Of a DNA stretch of 64,000 nucleotides, positions 46,556 to 57,639 are shown in pieces. The stretch spans positions 28,576,922 through 28,640,921 of the forward strand of contig JAFMSR010000008.1 in assembly GCA_022818135.1 (NCBI GenBank), given 5' to 3'. Position numbers and translations under genes: made by a program. Position 1 is the stretch's first letter; each line of letters starts with the position of its first letter. Under the pieces are notes generated by a model. The model searched no databases, had not been told where the DNA came from, and worked only from the letters and a program-made list of their open reading frames with translations. Source of the DNA: Saxidomus purpurata (taxonomy: Eukaryota; Mollusca; Bivalvia; Venerida; Veneridae).

Positions 46556-46870
46556 CTGCATAAAGAAATTAAATTTGTACAATTCAGTTTTCACCTATTG
46601 ACCCTGTTAGAAACTTTGAAGACTACTTTTAGCAGTCAACAGTTACAACAATCACTTGAGAATACATCTCACTTGTCCTGTTAATCCTCTTATATCAAGA
46701 ATAAACAGATCAACTATTATACCCAATAAACATTATAACTTATATCTTTACCTCCGGGCCATCACACATAATGTATTTTGCCTACAATGGGTGTTTCACA
46801 CATTATTGAAAGGATCAACTGAACATACTACATGTACACAGTCATTATGGACAACAAATTAAACCAGATA

Positions 46871-47032
46871 CAGTCAAACCTGTGTTAGAGACCATCATGC
46901 AAATTAAGACCAGCAGGGAGATCACCATACACTACTCATATGTAGTAGACACACCTGTAAACAAAGACCACCTGCAAACAAAGACCATATTTGTAGCTTC
47001 CTGACAGTGATCTTTGTTCACAGGTTTGACTG
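46871..47032. mobile_element. TA-flanked MITE, 162 bp
   Basis: Ends CAGTCAAACCTGTG and its inverse CACAGGTTTGACTG are flanked by TA on both sides, as expected for Tc1/mariner/pogo-type insertions. The interior repeats AA(A/G)ACCA motifs. A partial relative is in the intron at 52337-52397. Confidence 0.75.
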
Positions 47033-47349
47033 TAGAAAATGACCCTTGAGCCTATAACCTAATGTTTTTCTTCAATTTTAATGATTGTTTTACAATACGC
47101 TAACAGTACATTCATGACTCACTGCTTGGAAAAAGACTATACCCTACTGACCCCAAGTCAGTCTTCCTTTGTAATGAGTGCAGATAATGATCACCCTGCA
47201 TACTAATGCCTTGAAGGTCTGCTTCAAGCTATCATATTATTATGTACTGACTTAGTAATGTATAGTAACACTGTACAAAACAGTATAGAACTACCATAGA
47301 TGGTTGTTTTTGATATAAAAGCAGGTCTTCCTCAACAGGTGACCAATAA

Positions 47350-47880
47350 TTATGTGAACAAGAGCTGTCCATAAGACAGCAAGCTCGGCTATTGTGGGTG
47401 CTTGCTAATAAAACAAAACTTTTATCAATAAGATAACAAAAAAAAATTCTGCTGACTCTTAAGTATAAACTAGGAAAGTTGAATCATAAAAAAGTCAAAA
47501 TCTATCACTATATATTTAATTTTTGGTAAATTAATTGTTTAATACAAACTGTAACCCTGAACACTATTGCTAAGTTTGATATAACTACCATAAGTGGTTA
47601 CTGAAATATGTGCATAATAGAACCTTGTATGCAAAACTTTTACTAAATTTTCAAAGTCAAACAAGGGTATTAAGAAGCGTTGTTCTTAATGTTAAAGTTT
47701 CGGGGAATTTCAAATTAATATCAAGTGGTAGAGTCTTTCTTTTAATTAAATTCCAAGTAAGACACTATGCAAATTATGACAATCCTTTATTTCATTTAAA
47801 TAACAGTTCACTTAGAATACCACATAGATTTACACAAAGTCCGTATATTTTTAAGAGACACAAAGAATGAGAAAATGTCC
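47350..47880. repeat. Interspersed mollusc-type repeat
   Basis: Begins AACAAGAGCTGTCCATAAGA and includes AAGTGGTTACTGAAATATGTG and TTCAAAGTCAAACAAGGG, matching the start of the tandem block at 50150. The 86-codon frame here lies in this repeat and is not a gene. Confidence 0.55.
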
Positions 47881-48385
47881 AGTTTTTCACTAAGTACACA
47901 AAGATTTAAAACACAGAGTAAGTAAGCTAATTTAAGTATTTCTGAATATTCATTAATTAATTAATGTTGAACCTATAAATTTCTGAGGTTTATATACCAA
48001 TATTTCTGTGTTATTTTATCTGTCACTTATGAAATTATTAACTCATTTAACAATAAAAATTTAACAACAAATCAAACAAAATAACAGATTTAACTTCAAA
48101 GTGATTGCATGGCAGCCTGGATAAGCCTTGAGCTAGTAAAGTCATTGTTTGAGAATGGTGGCCAATCAGTGGGGTTTCACGATTAATACCTGAACAATTA
48201 AACTATTTCCTTGAGCAGAAATGGTATTATGGCTTTGAGTTACTTAACAACATCTTAAAATTTGACATTTAGCAAAAATTACAAGTTTGAATAAATTAAT
48301 TTTCTTTAAATATTGATTTAAATTGCATAAAACAAATCCTAAATTACTACATAGAAAATCTACTGTAAATTCTGAACATTTTGAT

Positions 48386-49058
48386 CAGGCTGATGCAATT
48401 GTCCGATCGGGCTTCCGAAAATAAACTTTTTTAAAAATGAATAATTTCATACAATTTAAATTCTATTACAAAGTTCAGATGTAGAGAATAAATTTAAAAG
48501 TGAATAAAAGTCATCTTGAGATTTTTTAACACAATTAAAATAAGTTTGAAATCACTGAAAAACACATTTTTTAAGATTTTCAGTGCAAATCTTCATGAAT
48601 GTTTCTGAAACAGCTAGGGAATGTTATTTGCATTAGTAGGGTATGAAAAAACTCCACATCACCAAATTCCATCCAGCCATTTCTTGCGCCAGGTTTTTGG
48701 CCCTTCTACTTTCAGTTTCCATATATTTTATATGTGAAATCAAAAAAAGGACCGGCGCAACAAACTATACCTTTGTGTATCTTAATTTGGGTTTCTTTAT
48801 AATAATGTGTGTATTTTCTATGAATCTGAGCTGTTTTAGAACTTTCTGTCAATAAGTTTAAAAGAAAATGCCAAAAATGTCTTTTCTTCACAATTCGGAG
48901 ACAAATTTTTGCAGGAAAACATGAATAATTCTGTACTTTTAAACTTTTTTTTAGATGTTTTTATCATGCACAACGTGTTCACACCTTTTCCAAGTGAAAA
49001 AAATCATTTTTAAAAAAGCTGATTTTCGAAAGCCCGATTGGGCAATTGCATCAGCCTG
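48386..49058. mobile_element. 673-bp inverted-repeat element with TTGAT target duplications
   Basis: Inverted termini of about 55 bp start CAGGCTGATGCAATTG(T/C)CC and include the TTTTTTAAAAATGA end. The direct repeat TTGAT lies immediately outside each end (48381-48385 and 49059-49063). No transposase; a 70-codon interior frame has no recognisable features. The 5-bp target site excludes Tc1/mariner and piggyBac types. Confidence 0.85.
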
Positions 49059-49160
49059 TTGATACCAAAATCAACATATTTGTTAAACAATAACCAAAGT
49101 TTATTTTCAACAATTTGGCTCCAAAATTCACATCATAATAAGGGCCATAATTTGTACTAA

Positions 49161-49303
49161 TGTCACAGGGTGAGAAAAATGTGCAGCCAGACCGGGGCTC
49201 TAACCCGGGACCCTTCGCTTACAGGGCAAATGCTCTACCGACTGAGCTACCGGGCCGCTTACACATATTCTCCCCAATTGTGAACTAAGTCCGAACTGTG
49301 ACA
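49161..49303 (-). mobile_element. LTR-like segment containing a tRNA-like promoter
   Basis: The 143-bp segment is bounded by perfect 8-bp inverted ends (TGTCACAG and CTGTGACA). On the minus strand it contains a tRNA-Thr(TGT)-like sequence: A box TAGCTCAGTCGG, anticodon loop CCTGTAAG, and B-box-like GGTTAGAGCC. Directly beyond it on that strand are a purine tract (GGTGGGGGAG, complement of about 49306-49315) and, about 100 bp further, a primer-binding-site-like TGGCGCC (complement of 49406-49412). It may be a miniature LTR element or a SINE beside LTR debris. Confidence 0.5.
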
Positions 49304-49470
49304 TACTCCCCCACCATATTGAAGTTCGTCCTCAAATTTCCTACGGGTTAAGAGAACAAGGTAAACATGATCTCGAAGTATATATCCAGTCACAGCCCCA
49401 CGTTAGGCGCCATTGTGACCGTTGATATATTTTAACTATATTCCTATATCTCTGAGGGTAGGTCACAAGG
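49304..49470 (-). mobile_element. Short internal region with PBS-like and PPT-like sites
   Basis: On the minus strand a TGTGACC...GGTCACA-bounded stretch (about 49420-49465) is followed by TGGCGCCTAACGTGGGGC, then about 90 bp to the purine tract. TGGCGCC-type primer sites next to CA-ended LTRs are common in Gypsy-like elements. No gag or pol is present. Confidence 0.4.
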
Positions 49471-50149
49471 AATCAAAGTGTAGTTTCTGTATTTATAATA
49501 TCTATATAATTTGTTTCCTTTGTAGGTTCTACAAGTCATACTGACTAAAAAGGGTATCCTACAAATACAAGAAAACAATAATAAGCATTAAGCAAATAAA
49601 AACATATAAAAGCAACTAAAAGCAAAAGCAAATTATTGCACAACAATAATTTGGGTCAGACATTACTTAAGTAGAAACATAAATTACTTTAAGACAGTAA
49701 CAGTTATTAATTATAAACAAGATTTGGGTAAAAGGAATTTAACCAAATGTTTAAATAACCAAATTAATTATTAACTGATATTGATGGACAAGCCAAGGGG
49801 TTTTGGACAAGGGAAAACCTGGATTTACCTGATCTGTAAAATACAACTGCTTGTAGAAATAAATACTAAGATGTAGTTAGAAAAACTACATCTTTGCTCT
49901 AGCTTGGTATCTGTCCAACTGTGTGAACTTAAAATCCCCCCAAGCATGAGAAAGGGTGAGATGTATATTCAGGTGTTACAAATAGACCAATCACCAGTTG
50001 TTATGTTTTCTTTACACACTGTTAGTAACTAAAAGAATATAAATAGAAGTCACCTGATATCATATGATCACATGACTGAGTTGTCACATTTCATGTACAA
50101 CTCGTGCAAATATTATTAGGTGTAAAACCACTAATAATCACCACTGTGA
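49471..50149. other. No gene seen
   Basis: AT-rich filler between the LTR-like debris and the tandem block. No supportable exon. Confidence 0.4.
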
Positions 50150-51720
50150 CACTAATTTTATACAAGAGTTATCTGACTTGACTGTGTGACAACCCTTCAG
50201 TCATTAACAAGATTTCAAGTCAATATCATAAGTGGTTACTGAGATAATTATGTGCATGATAGTACCTAGCAGGCAAAACTTTAACCAAGTTTTCAAAGTC
50301 AAACAAAGGCCAAAATTTGTTCTAAATTCATACAAGAGTTATCTGTCTTGACTGTATGACACCCCTTAAGACATGTTCAAAGTTTCAAGTCAATATTCTA
50401 AGTGGTTACCGAGATATGTGCATGATAGTGCCTGGCAGGCAAAACTTTAACCAAATTTTCAAGTTATGCTAGAGACATTGAAAAGTAACAAAGGGCAATA
50501 ACTCTGTAATTAGTCAAGATAGAGTAATGGTTCCTGTGCACTGCACTTCCTCTCAATGTACTTGACCATTGTATGAAGTTGTATTGAATTCCAACCAGTA
50601 GTTTCAAATTATGCTACAGACAAGGTAAATTAACGAAGGGTGATAACTCTGTAATTATTCACGATAAATGTATGGTTCTTGTGCACTGCACTCCTTCCTA
50701 GTGTGCTTGACCATTGTATGAAGTTGTATTGAATTCAAACCAGTAGTTTTCAAGTAACACTCTGTACAAGGAAAAGTAACAAAGGGCAATAACTCTGTAA
50801 TGAGTCAAGATAGAGTTATGGTTCCTGTGCACTTACCTTTCTCTCAATGTACTTGACCATTGTATGAAGTTGTATTGAATTCCAACAAGTACATGCTCTG
50901 GACATGGAAAATAACAAAGGGCAATAACTCTGTTATTACTCAAGAAAGGTTTATGGTTCCTGTGCACTGCATTTCCTCTCAATGTACTTGACCATTGTAT
51001 GAAGTTGTATTGAATTCCAACCAGTAGTTTTCAAGTTATGCTCCAGACAAGGTAAAGTAACAAAGGGTGATAACTATGTAATTAGTCAAGATAACTGTAT
51101 GGTTCTTGTGCACTGCACTTCTTCCAATTGTGCTTGACCATTGTATGAAGTTGTATTGAATTCGAACCAGTAGTTTTCAACTTACACTCTGGACAAGGAA
51201 AAGTAACTAAGGGCAATAACTCTGTAATGAGTCTAAATAGAGTAATGGTTCCTGTGCACTTCACTTTCTCTCAATGTACTTGACCATTGTATGAAGTTGT
51301 ATTGAATTCCAACCAGTACATGCTCTGGACATGGAAAAATAACAAAGGGCAATAACTCTGTTATTACTCAAGATAGATTTATGGTTCTTTATGTACAGTG
51401 CACTTCCTCTCATTGTGCTAGACCATTGTATGAAGTTGTATTGAATTCCAACCAGTAGTTTTCAAGTTATGCTCCAAACAAGGAAAAGTAACAAAGGGTG
51501 ATAACTCTGTAATTAGTAAAGATGGAGTTATGGTTCTTGTGCACTGCACTTCCTGTCAATGTACTTGACCAATGTATGAAGTTGTATTGAATTCCATCCA
51601 GTAGTTTTTAAGTTATGCTATGGACAAGGAAATTGCAACGGACTGCTTTGCCAACCAACCAACCACCAGATGTCTCCTATATACCACCCTAAACTTCATT
51701 TCAGGGGTATAATAAAGATC
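50150..51720. repeat. Tandem repeat block, units of about 140-175 bp
   Basis: Two units of about 175 bp (AGAGTTATCTGACTTGACTG type, 50150-50460) are followed by eight units of about 140 bp sharing AACAAAGGGCAATAACTCTG, TGGTTCCTGTGCACT and TTGACCATTGTATGAAGTTG. The block closes with GCAACGGACTGC and CACCAGATGTCTCC. Non-coding mollusc-type repeat of the same general plan as 53905-55010. Confidence 0.8.
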
Positions 51721-52265
51721 GAGGTTAGTTGCAAGATTCTTACCCATGACCCTAAATCAGTGAAGAGCCATACACAGACCTGAACTTCTATAGCCTTTAC
51801 CATCCAGTTGTGGCTTTTGGGTTTAGATTTGTCTATGGCAGCATGCTACTATTGGCAGTGCCTTCCTTGGGTTTGGAAAACATGTTGTCCAGTTTTGGCC
51901 ACATTAGTCCTTAACATGGCAAAAGCTTTAAAATTGGGTTCCTATTTCTAACACTTACACAGCTCATAAACTTTTTTTACCACTTAGCAGAATTTTCACT
52001 GCCTTTCGCAACACTTACCAACAGCAGGGGCAGTCTGCTGATAGTTTAGGCATATGGACAGAATGGACACAAAAAACAACACAAAAATGCTTGAATATCA
52101 TTCAAACATTTTCATCATTGGTAAGCCCAGGAACCCTTTTGGCATTATCCTGGGTACTAGTCAGTGGCACTGCTATCATCAGCATCATTGGGAATATATG
52201 GACACCAGATTACACGATGGAACTCGCCCATAAATTTCGTCTCGGGACGCTAGATATGTAACAGC
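51721..52265. other. Region upstream of a small candidate gene
   Basis: Possible promoter zone for the gene at 52266. On the minus strand a short frame beginning MGEFHRVIWCPYIPNDADDS (52231 downward) is open for about 24 codons only; its reality is unknown. Confidence 0.25.
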
Positions 52266-52709
52266 ATGGAGGAGCTAGTACCAGTTAAGGTGTGTTATTT
52301 GTTAACGTTGGTATATTTTAAATATTTAAACATCTACAGTCAAACCTGTGAACAAAGACTACTGTTGGTAAACAGTATTCACAGGTGTTTCTACTATAAG
52401 GATGTTAGTCGTGGAGATGTGTTTATATGCAATGAAGGACAATAGTTACTGTTGCTGCGACAGCTTTTGGCTAGGCTATATATAGAAAGTGCTAAACTTG
52501 CCTTGACATACAAGTTCTATTCCACACAGCACAATATCCTTGAAGAATATCAAAATTTAATGGATACTGAAAAAGCCCTGCTAATTTCACACTCCTCAAT
52601 CGAGGTAGACCACTATGTAATATCAGTTTGTAAAATTGGTCGGTCTTGCAGTCGAAATATTGAGGCTACAATCAAGGATGCGAACAACCAGCATTTCTGT
52701 TTGATTTAA
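52266..52709 (+). CDS. Candidate two-exon small gene, 89 aa, unidentified
   Basis: Exon 1 (52266-52289) encodes MEELVPVK and ends at donor GTGTGT. Exon 2 (52464-52709) starts after the acceptor TGCTGCGACAG in phase 0 and encodes LLARLYIESAKLALTYKFYS, a short hydrophilic helical-looking middle, and a C-terminal part with ICVCKIG-like Cys residues (VISVCKIGRSCSRN) ending QHFCLI. The 174-bp intron contains a fragment of the TA-flanked MITE seen at 46871. No signal peptide or domain is recognised. Start choice rests on the ATG directly before the only good donor. Confidence 0.4.
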
Positions 52710-53340
52710 TGACTGTTTGAGCACAAAGTTGTATAAAAAATCTTGTTAGGGCAAGTTCACTAAATGCAATGGAAGAGACATTTGAACTTTGACCTCGGTG
52801 CTTAATAAGTTTGGATTTAACAAGAAGCTTGTTTTGCACACTATAGATTCATAAAACAGAAAATAAACTGTATTCTTATATCCCCCTGGGGGCTATATAG
52901 GAATCATGCATGTTGTACTGTCCATCCTTCCTGTCCCATCTTACACAAAGTCAAGTATTACTTGACTTGTGCTACTCTGCTTCAACCTAATCAACATGTT
53001 CATTGACACAAGAATAATCATAATGACAAATTATATAAAGTTGTTTTACATTTTATAGAGTTATTGCCCATTTGTACTTAACAAAAAGCTACATAGGAAT
53101 CACGCATGATAATTATCATAATGACAAATTAAATAACATTGTTTTACATTTTATAGAGTTATTGCCCTTTTGTACAAAATGTTCAATTAGAAAGTGTAAT
53201 ATTTCATGGTGCTGCTACATCAAAACTCCAGTTGGTATACCCTATAATAGCTACAATAGACAGGTTACATACCTATATTTCACATTTATAGAGTTATTGC
53301 CCTTTTGTACAAATATATATGCATGCAAAGCCTTTGTTTT
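52710..53340. repeat. Interspersed repeat with GAGTTATTGCCC units
   Basis: Three units of roughly 110-130 bp end in TTTATAGAGTTATTGCCC(T/A)TTTGTAC (near 53060, 53160 and 53290). A 109-codon frame lies across them and is not considered a gene. Confidence 0.5.
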
Positions 53341-53779
53341 TGCACATTTATCATTTATTCATGGCATCTTTCAAAGAAAATACAGAATCTATTGTTTTTA
53401 AAGCTCAAAAGAAATAAAAGAGTATTAAGGTCTTTTGTCCACAGAGTCACATTCTTCACTTGAAATATGACACTGATTTAAATGGTCACATTGGTTTATG
53501 GTTAAGAATGACACTCAAAACACAGTGAATGCTTTAAAAACATGTAAGAAATACGTTTTACCAAGTTATTACTGTTATTGACAAATACAAAATAAGATAT
53601 ACAAGATATGCAAAATATAGACATTACTTGAAAATTGTGAAATTTGTTTGCATCTGAAGGGAAAAACACAATGATCAAAGCTGGTAACTGGGATTCAAAC
53701 AATTCTAAGTCAATAAACAGTTTAATCACTAACATTTGATTTAATACATTTTTTCAAAAGTTGGACACATTGCATTAAT

Positions 53780-53889
53780 TTATGACACTTTATCATCACA
53801 TTTTGGCCTTCGTTTTCTCTTTGGCAACTTGGCATTTGGGTCAAAAGGCTTATTTTCAAGCAATTCCGTGTCCTTGGTTATGTTCATCC
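53780..53889 (-). CDS. LYRM7: LYRM7 terminal exon
   Basis: Acceptor TATTTTCAG, 110 nt to TAA. Basic C-terminus (PKRKRRPKCDD). Phase 1 in. Confidence 0.85.
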
Positions 53890-56800
53890 CTGAAAATATA
53901 ATAAAAAGAACAAGAGCTGTCCCTCACAAGTGACGAATGCCCCCGAAAGAGGTGCCTCACAGTCTGTGTCCTCTCCATGTGCTCAATAAATGTGCTATGT
54001 AATTTTAAAATCCTTCCATGCATGACAGAGTAACCATGCATACAGTATTCCATTACTTTAAACACTAAGTGTGACCTTGACCTTTGAGGTAGGGACTTGG
54101 GTCTTGCACGCGACACATCCGCTTGATGTGCTAGACATTTGTGCCAAGTTTTTTTAAAATCCTTCAAAGCATAATAAAGTTATAGTCCGGACACAAATGT
54201 ATGCATATATACAGGATTCCATTACCTATAAACTCTAAGTGTGACCTTGACCTTTGTGGTAGGGATGTGGGTCTTGCACGCGACACGTCGTCTTGATGTG
54301 CTAGACATTTGTGCCATACTATTTTAAAATCCTTCAAGGCATGACAAAGTTACAGTCCGGACACGAATGTGTGCATATATGCATATATAGAGGAATCCAT
54401 TACCTTCAAACTCTAAGTGTGACCTTGACCTTTGAGCTAGGGACCTGGGTCTTGCACGCGACACGTCGTCTTGATGTGCTAGACATTTGTGCCAAGTTAT
54501 TTTAAAATCCTTCAATGCATGACAAAGTTACAGTCCGGACACGAATGTGTGCATATATGCATATATAGAGGAATCCATTACCTTTAAACTCTAAGTATGA
54601 CCTTGACCTTTGAGCTAGGGACGTGGGTCTTGCACGCGACACGTCGTCTTGATGTGCTAGACATGTGTGCCTAGTTATTTTAAAATCCTTCAATGCATGA
54701 CAAAGTTACAGTCCGGACACGAATGTGTGCATATATAGAGGATTCCATAACCTTCATACTCCAAGTGTGACCTTCACCTTTGAGGTAGGGATGTGGGTCT
54801 TGCACGCGACACGTCGTCTTGATGTGCTAGACATGTGTGCCAAGTTATTTTAAAATCCTTCAATGCATGACAAAGTTACAGTCCGGACACGAATTTGTAA
54901 GTGGGGACGCACGGACGGACGGACAGACGGACGGACGGACAGACGGTCAGACGGACAGACGGACAGACGGTGCGATTTTAATATGCCACCCTTCGGGGGC
55001 ATAAAAATTATAAACCATAATGCCTGTCTTCAAACTGCATATATTTCGATAGAGTTTATTTTTTAAGTAGGCCTAAGTCTCATGCAAGGGAACTTACTAT
55101 TGTTTTAATACTGTCTGAAAACTGACAATATTTCACAGCTTCACTTGCTAATACAGATGAGGTTTGTAAAATGATAAAAAATACCGTCAAACAATTAACC
55201 TGTTTGCTACATAACCTCTTCCATGACCTTGACCCTAAGATAGTGAAGTCTCCAAAACGAGCATGTGAAACTATATATCTGACAAAATCCTTTATGTACT
55301 TTTCACAACAAATGGAACCTGGCAATGCAAAAGTTTTAAAAAGTGTTCCATTTAAAAATAAGAACTGATTATAAACTTTACTAGTTTGAGACACCCATCA
55401 CTCTTGCACTTGAAATCAATCATGTGATTATATTGTTTATTTCAATTATATGTTGTAAATCAAAGTGATGCATGATTTCCTTCTATGGCACAAAGTACAA
55501 CAACAGTTTAATGTAAATATCTCCCCACTTACTTTGTCAGTCACTAAACACATGTTTACATTGTGAGGTCAGTTTGAAGTGACACACTGCACATCCGCAA
55601 TATTTCTGTGCCATTATGACATTTTATAAATATGCTGTATACTTGAAACAGTTTACAAAATTTAATAGCTAACATCACAATTAAGCAAATCTATTAAACT
55701 TTACAACTTAGCTGCCCTGAAACATGTTACAGTTGGTCAATATAAAAAAGCTAATAGGTGACCCCACAACTGGGCCTCAATAAATCTATTTCGAGAACTT
55801 AATAAATATGTGTTCTCTTGATATAAAAATCCAACTTACTACTGTTAAAAATTTTAGTTCCCATAATAACACTTAATCGGAGTTATCTTGAAATATATTT
55901 TAAAGTGTACATCTGGTTGTAGAATATGAACCAGTAGTAGTAAAAATCACATTGAAATCAATATTAAAATTTCTTGAAACAAACACAAAATTTCACTTGA
56001 GGACCTGTCCAGACTGAATCTAGAAATTCCTACTTTAATAGGTCAACAAGACAACTTACTGTAATTACCAGTCTTGGGGTTATACTCTGCCTGCACCAGT
56101 GCTGTTCTTAGGGTTTTTTCAATAACCTCTGCTTCATGGACCAACTGTTCAAAATATAATAAAATATCTGTAAGCAATGGCTTGTAATATTACCTCAGAT
56201 TGTATATGTAAAAGCTTTTAGAATATGCTCAAGCCTGTCTAAAGCCAAACAAAACAATATATGTGTTTCTGGTCTTTGACAAAAAGTTTTTATGGAGACC
56301 AGAAACACATACAGTTTTTAAGGAGAGTGAGGGTGAGGGGGGCTTAGCAACCACACTGGATATCATATTATAACCAAGAACCCTTTAAGAGATGTATCAA
56401 AAGTGGCCCCTTAAAGTAGGTGGCTACTGAATACAGTGTTTTCAGTTATTTTATGTGTAAGCAGTTTATCTAACCAGTGTTCCATCCTCAGTCAAAGAAA
56501 CTGCAAATTTTCTCACCTAAGATATTTATCAAGTATGGTTGTGGCTAAAATCTATAACCCTCAGTGATTTCAAGTCAGTGGGCATAACTTCGCTACCATG
56601 AACATGTCTAAGTCAAGTACAAAGTAATTAAATTCACCTACCTCTTCTAGCTGTTTAGTATCAGTAACTTCTTTATTCTTTCTGAATTCTTCATTTATTT
56701 TTTCTCGAACCTCTGTAGAAAATATAAAATTGTTTGAAAATATTAAGTGACTTTTGTAAAAATTTCTTAAAAGACAGCCAAGAGACAACAAAGTTATTTC

Positions 56801-57381
56801 TAACCCAAGTTATTAAAGACAGACACAAGTCATGGTCTGGGAATTGTGCATAATTTATATACTACTTGTATAGGTAAAAAAAATCTGAAAGTAATAAAAA
56901 TCCAGTGGAAGTTTTATTACATTCCTATAATGAAATGTAGATTCTTGACAATCCCACCTTCAGCACTTTGCACTCTGATACACTATCAAATTTATCCAAT
57001 TTGGTTCCCTGAATTTCTACTAAATAATTTACAAGAAATGTAAATGTTAATTTGTGTGTTCTTACATTTTTTATAAAGACTGCTTATATTATACAATTAC
57101 TTATCTTGCCAACTCAAAATAACATTTATCTTATCTTGCTTCATACATCCAAGCTACACTACATTCCAAGTAAGTAAGGACCTCTTGAGAACCTGAATAC
57201 AGCCTGGCTATAAAGGTGGCACAATAACTTAATACCTCCTAAACGGGTCGTACTGATTATAGCCTCTTTAGAGGATTGTGGACCCAATAAGCACAATTAC
57301 AAAAATACCTCCTAAAGCATAAGTATCTCCTCTGAATACTGTTTTTCTTGTCTTGTGCAGTTGTTTGAATACTGACAGCAC
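53780..57381 (-). CDS. LYRM7: LYR motif-containing protein 7 (complex III assembly factor), 5-prime incomplete
   Basis: LYRM7 (MZM1-like) is a small mitochondrial-matrix LYR-family protein that stabilises the Rieske Fe-S subunit before it enters respiratory complex III. Four minus-strand exons join in phase: 57309-57381, 56642-56712, 56060-56144 and 53780-53889, giving about 113 residues, close to the roughly 104 of the human protein. Exon 1 shown starts VLSVFKQLHKTRKTVFRGDT, the LYR-type first helix (L-F/H-K-R-T). Exon 2 encodes EVREKINEEFRKNKEVTD, the most diagnostic stretch. Exon 3 encodes HEAEVIEKTLRTALVQAEYN. The last exon encodes NITKDTELLENKPFDPNAKL and a basic tail. All frames are intact. 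The first few codons with the start ATG must lie above 57381 and were not found; the upstream region is occupied by two LINE copies. Confidence 0.88.
53905..55010. repeat. Pearl-like tandem block in the LYRM7 last intron, about 175-180-bp units
   Basis: Starts ACAAGAGCTGTCCCTCACAA with GAATGCCCCCGAAAG, then five units sharing GTGTGACCTTGACCTTTGAG, GTCTTGCACGCGACACGTCG and GACAAAGTTACAGTCCGGAC. It closes with a (GGAC)n/(AGAC)n run at about 54905-54970 and CCACCCTTCGGGGGCATAAA. The outer GCCCCCGAA/TTCGGGGGC are inverted. Layout as in bivalve pearl elements. Minus-strand frames here are repeat shadows. Confidence 0.75.
55011..56059. other. LYRM7 intron sequence; no other gene seen
   Basis: The overlapping frames at 55080-55394 on both strands have no paired splice sites and are not supported. 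Confidence 0.45.
56060..56144 (-). CDS. LYRM7: LYRM7 exon
   Basis: Acceptor TTTGAACAG, 85 nt, donor GTAAGT. Phase 0 in, phase 1 out. Encodes helix 3. Confidence 0.87.
56260..56311. repeat. Short perfect hairpin, 16-bp arms
   Basis: TATGTGTTTCTGGTCT (56260-56275) and its exact reverse complement (56296-56311) with a 20-base loop, in a LYRM7 intron. Possibly a MITE end or a structured intronic element. Confidence 0.8.
56642..56712 (-). CDS. LYRM7: LYRM7 exon
   Basis: Acceptor TTTTCTACAG, 71 nt, donor GTAGGT. Phase 1 in, phase 0 out. Encodes the KINEEFRKNK signature. Confidence 0.9.
57309..57381 (-). CDS. LYRM7: LYRM7 exon (first one seen)
   Basis: Acceptor CATTGCAG, 73 nt, donor GTATTT. Phase 0 in, phase 1 out. 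Carries the LYR-family helix 1. Confidence 0.85.
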
Positions 57382-57639
57382 CTGCAATGACAATATGGTT
57401 AAATCAGTAACAGAGAATTTTGCTGTCTGCAAGATATAAAAAATTCTCTTACCCTTTGTTTTTTTTGGCTTGGCACATTCAGGTACTTGTACAATAGTTG
57501 TATTCGAAAAGAGTGAATACTGGTGTTAATAAAAGATAAAACTACTGCAAGATAGCTCTCACAGTCAAGAGAAACAAGACGGTTAAAATTGTTAAAAATA
57601 GTAAAAGAATAAAAGGGTTAAAAATAACTGTTGTACGAT

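Noticed and set aside
2185..49260. tRNA genes at about 2185-2258, 18888-18960, 24007-24082, 40570-40646 and 49185-49260
   Set aside because: All have A and B boxes, but with mismatched stems or mutated B boxes and continue into SINE bodies or an LTR-like segment, so they are retroelement heads.
53856..54693. Three related minus-strand frames (MKDFK...HKCLAHQ...) as a small gene family
   Set aside because: They fall on successive units of the pearl-like tandem repeat and share its period.
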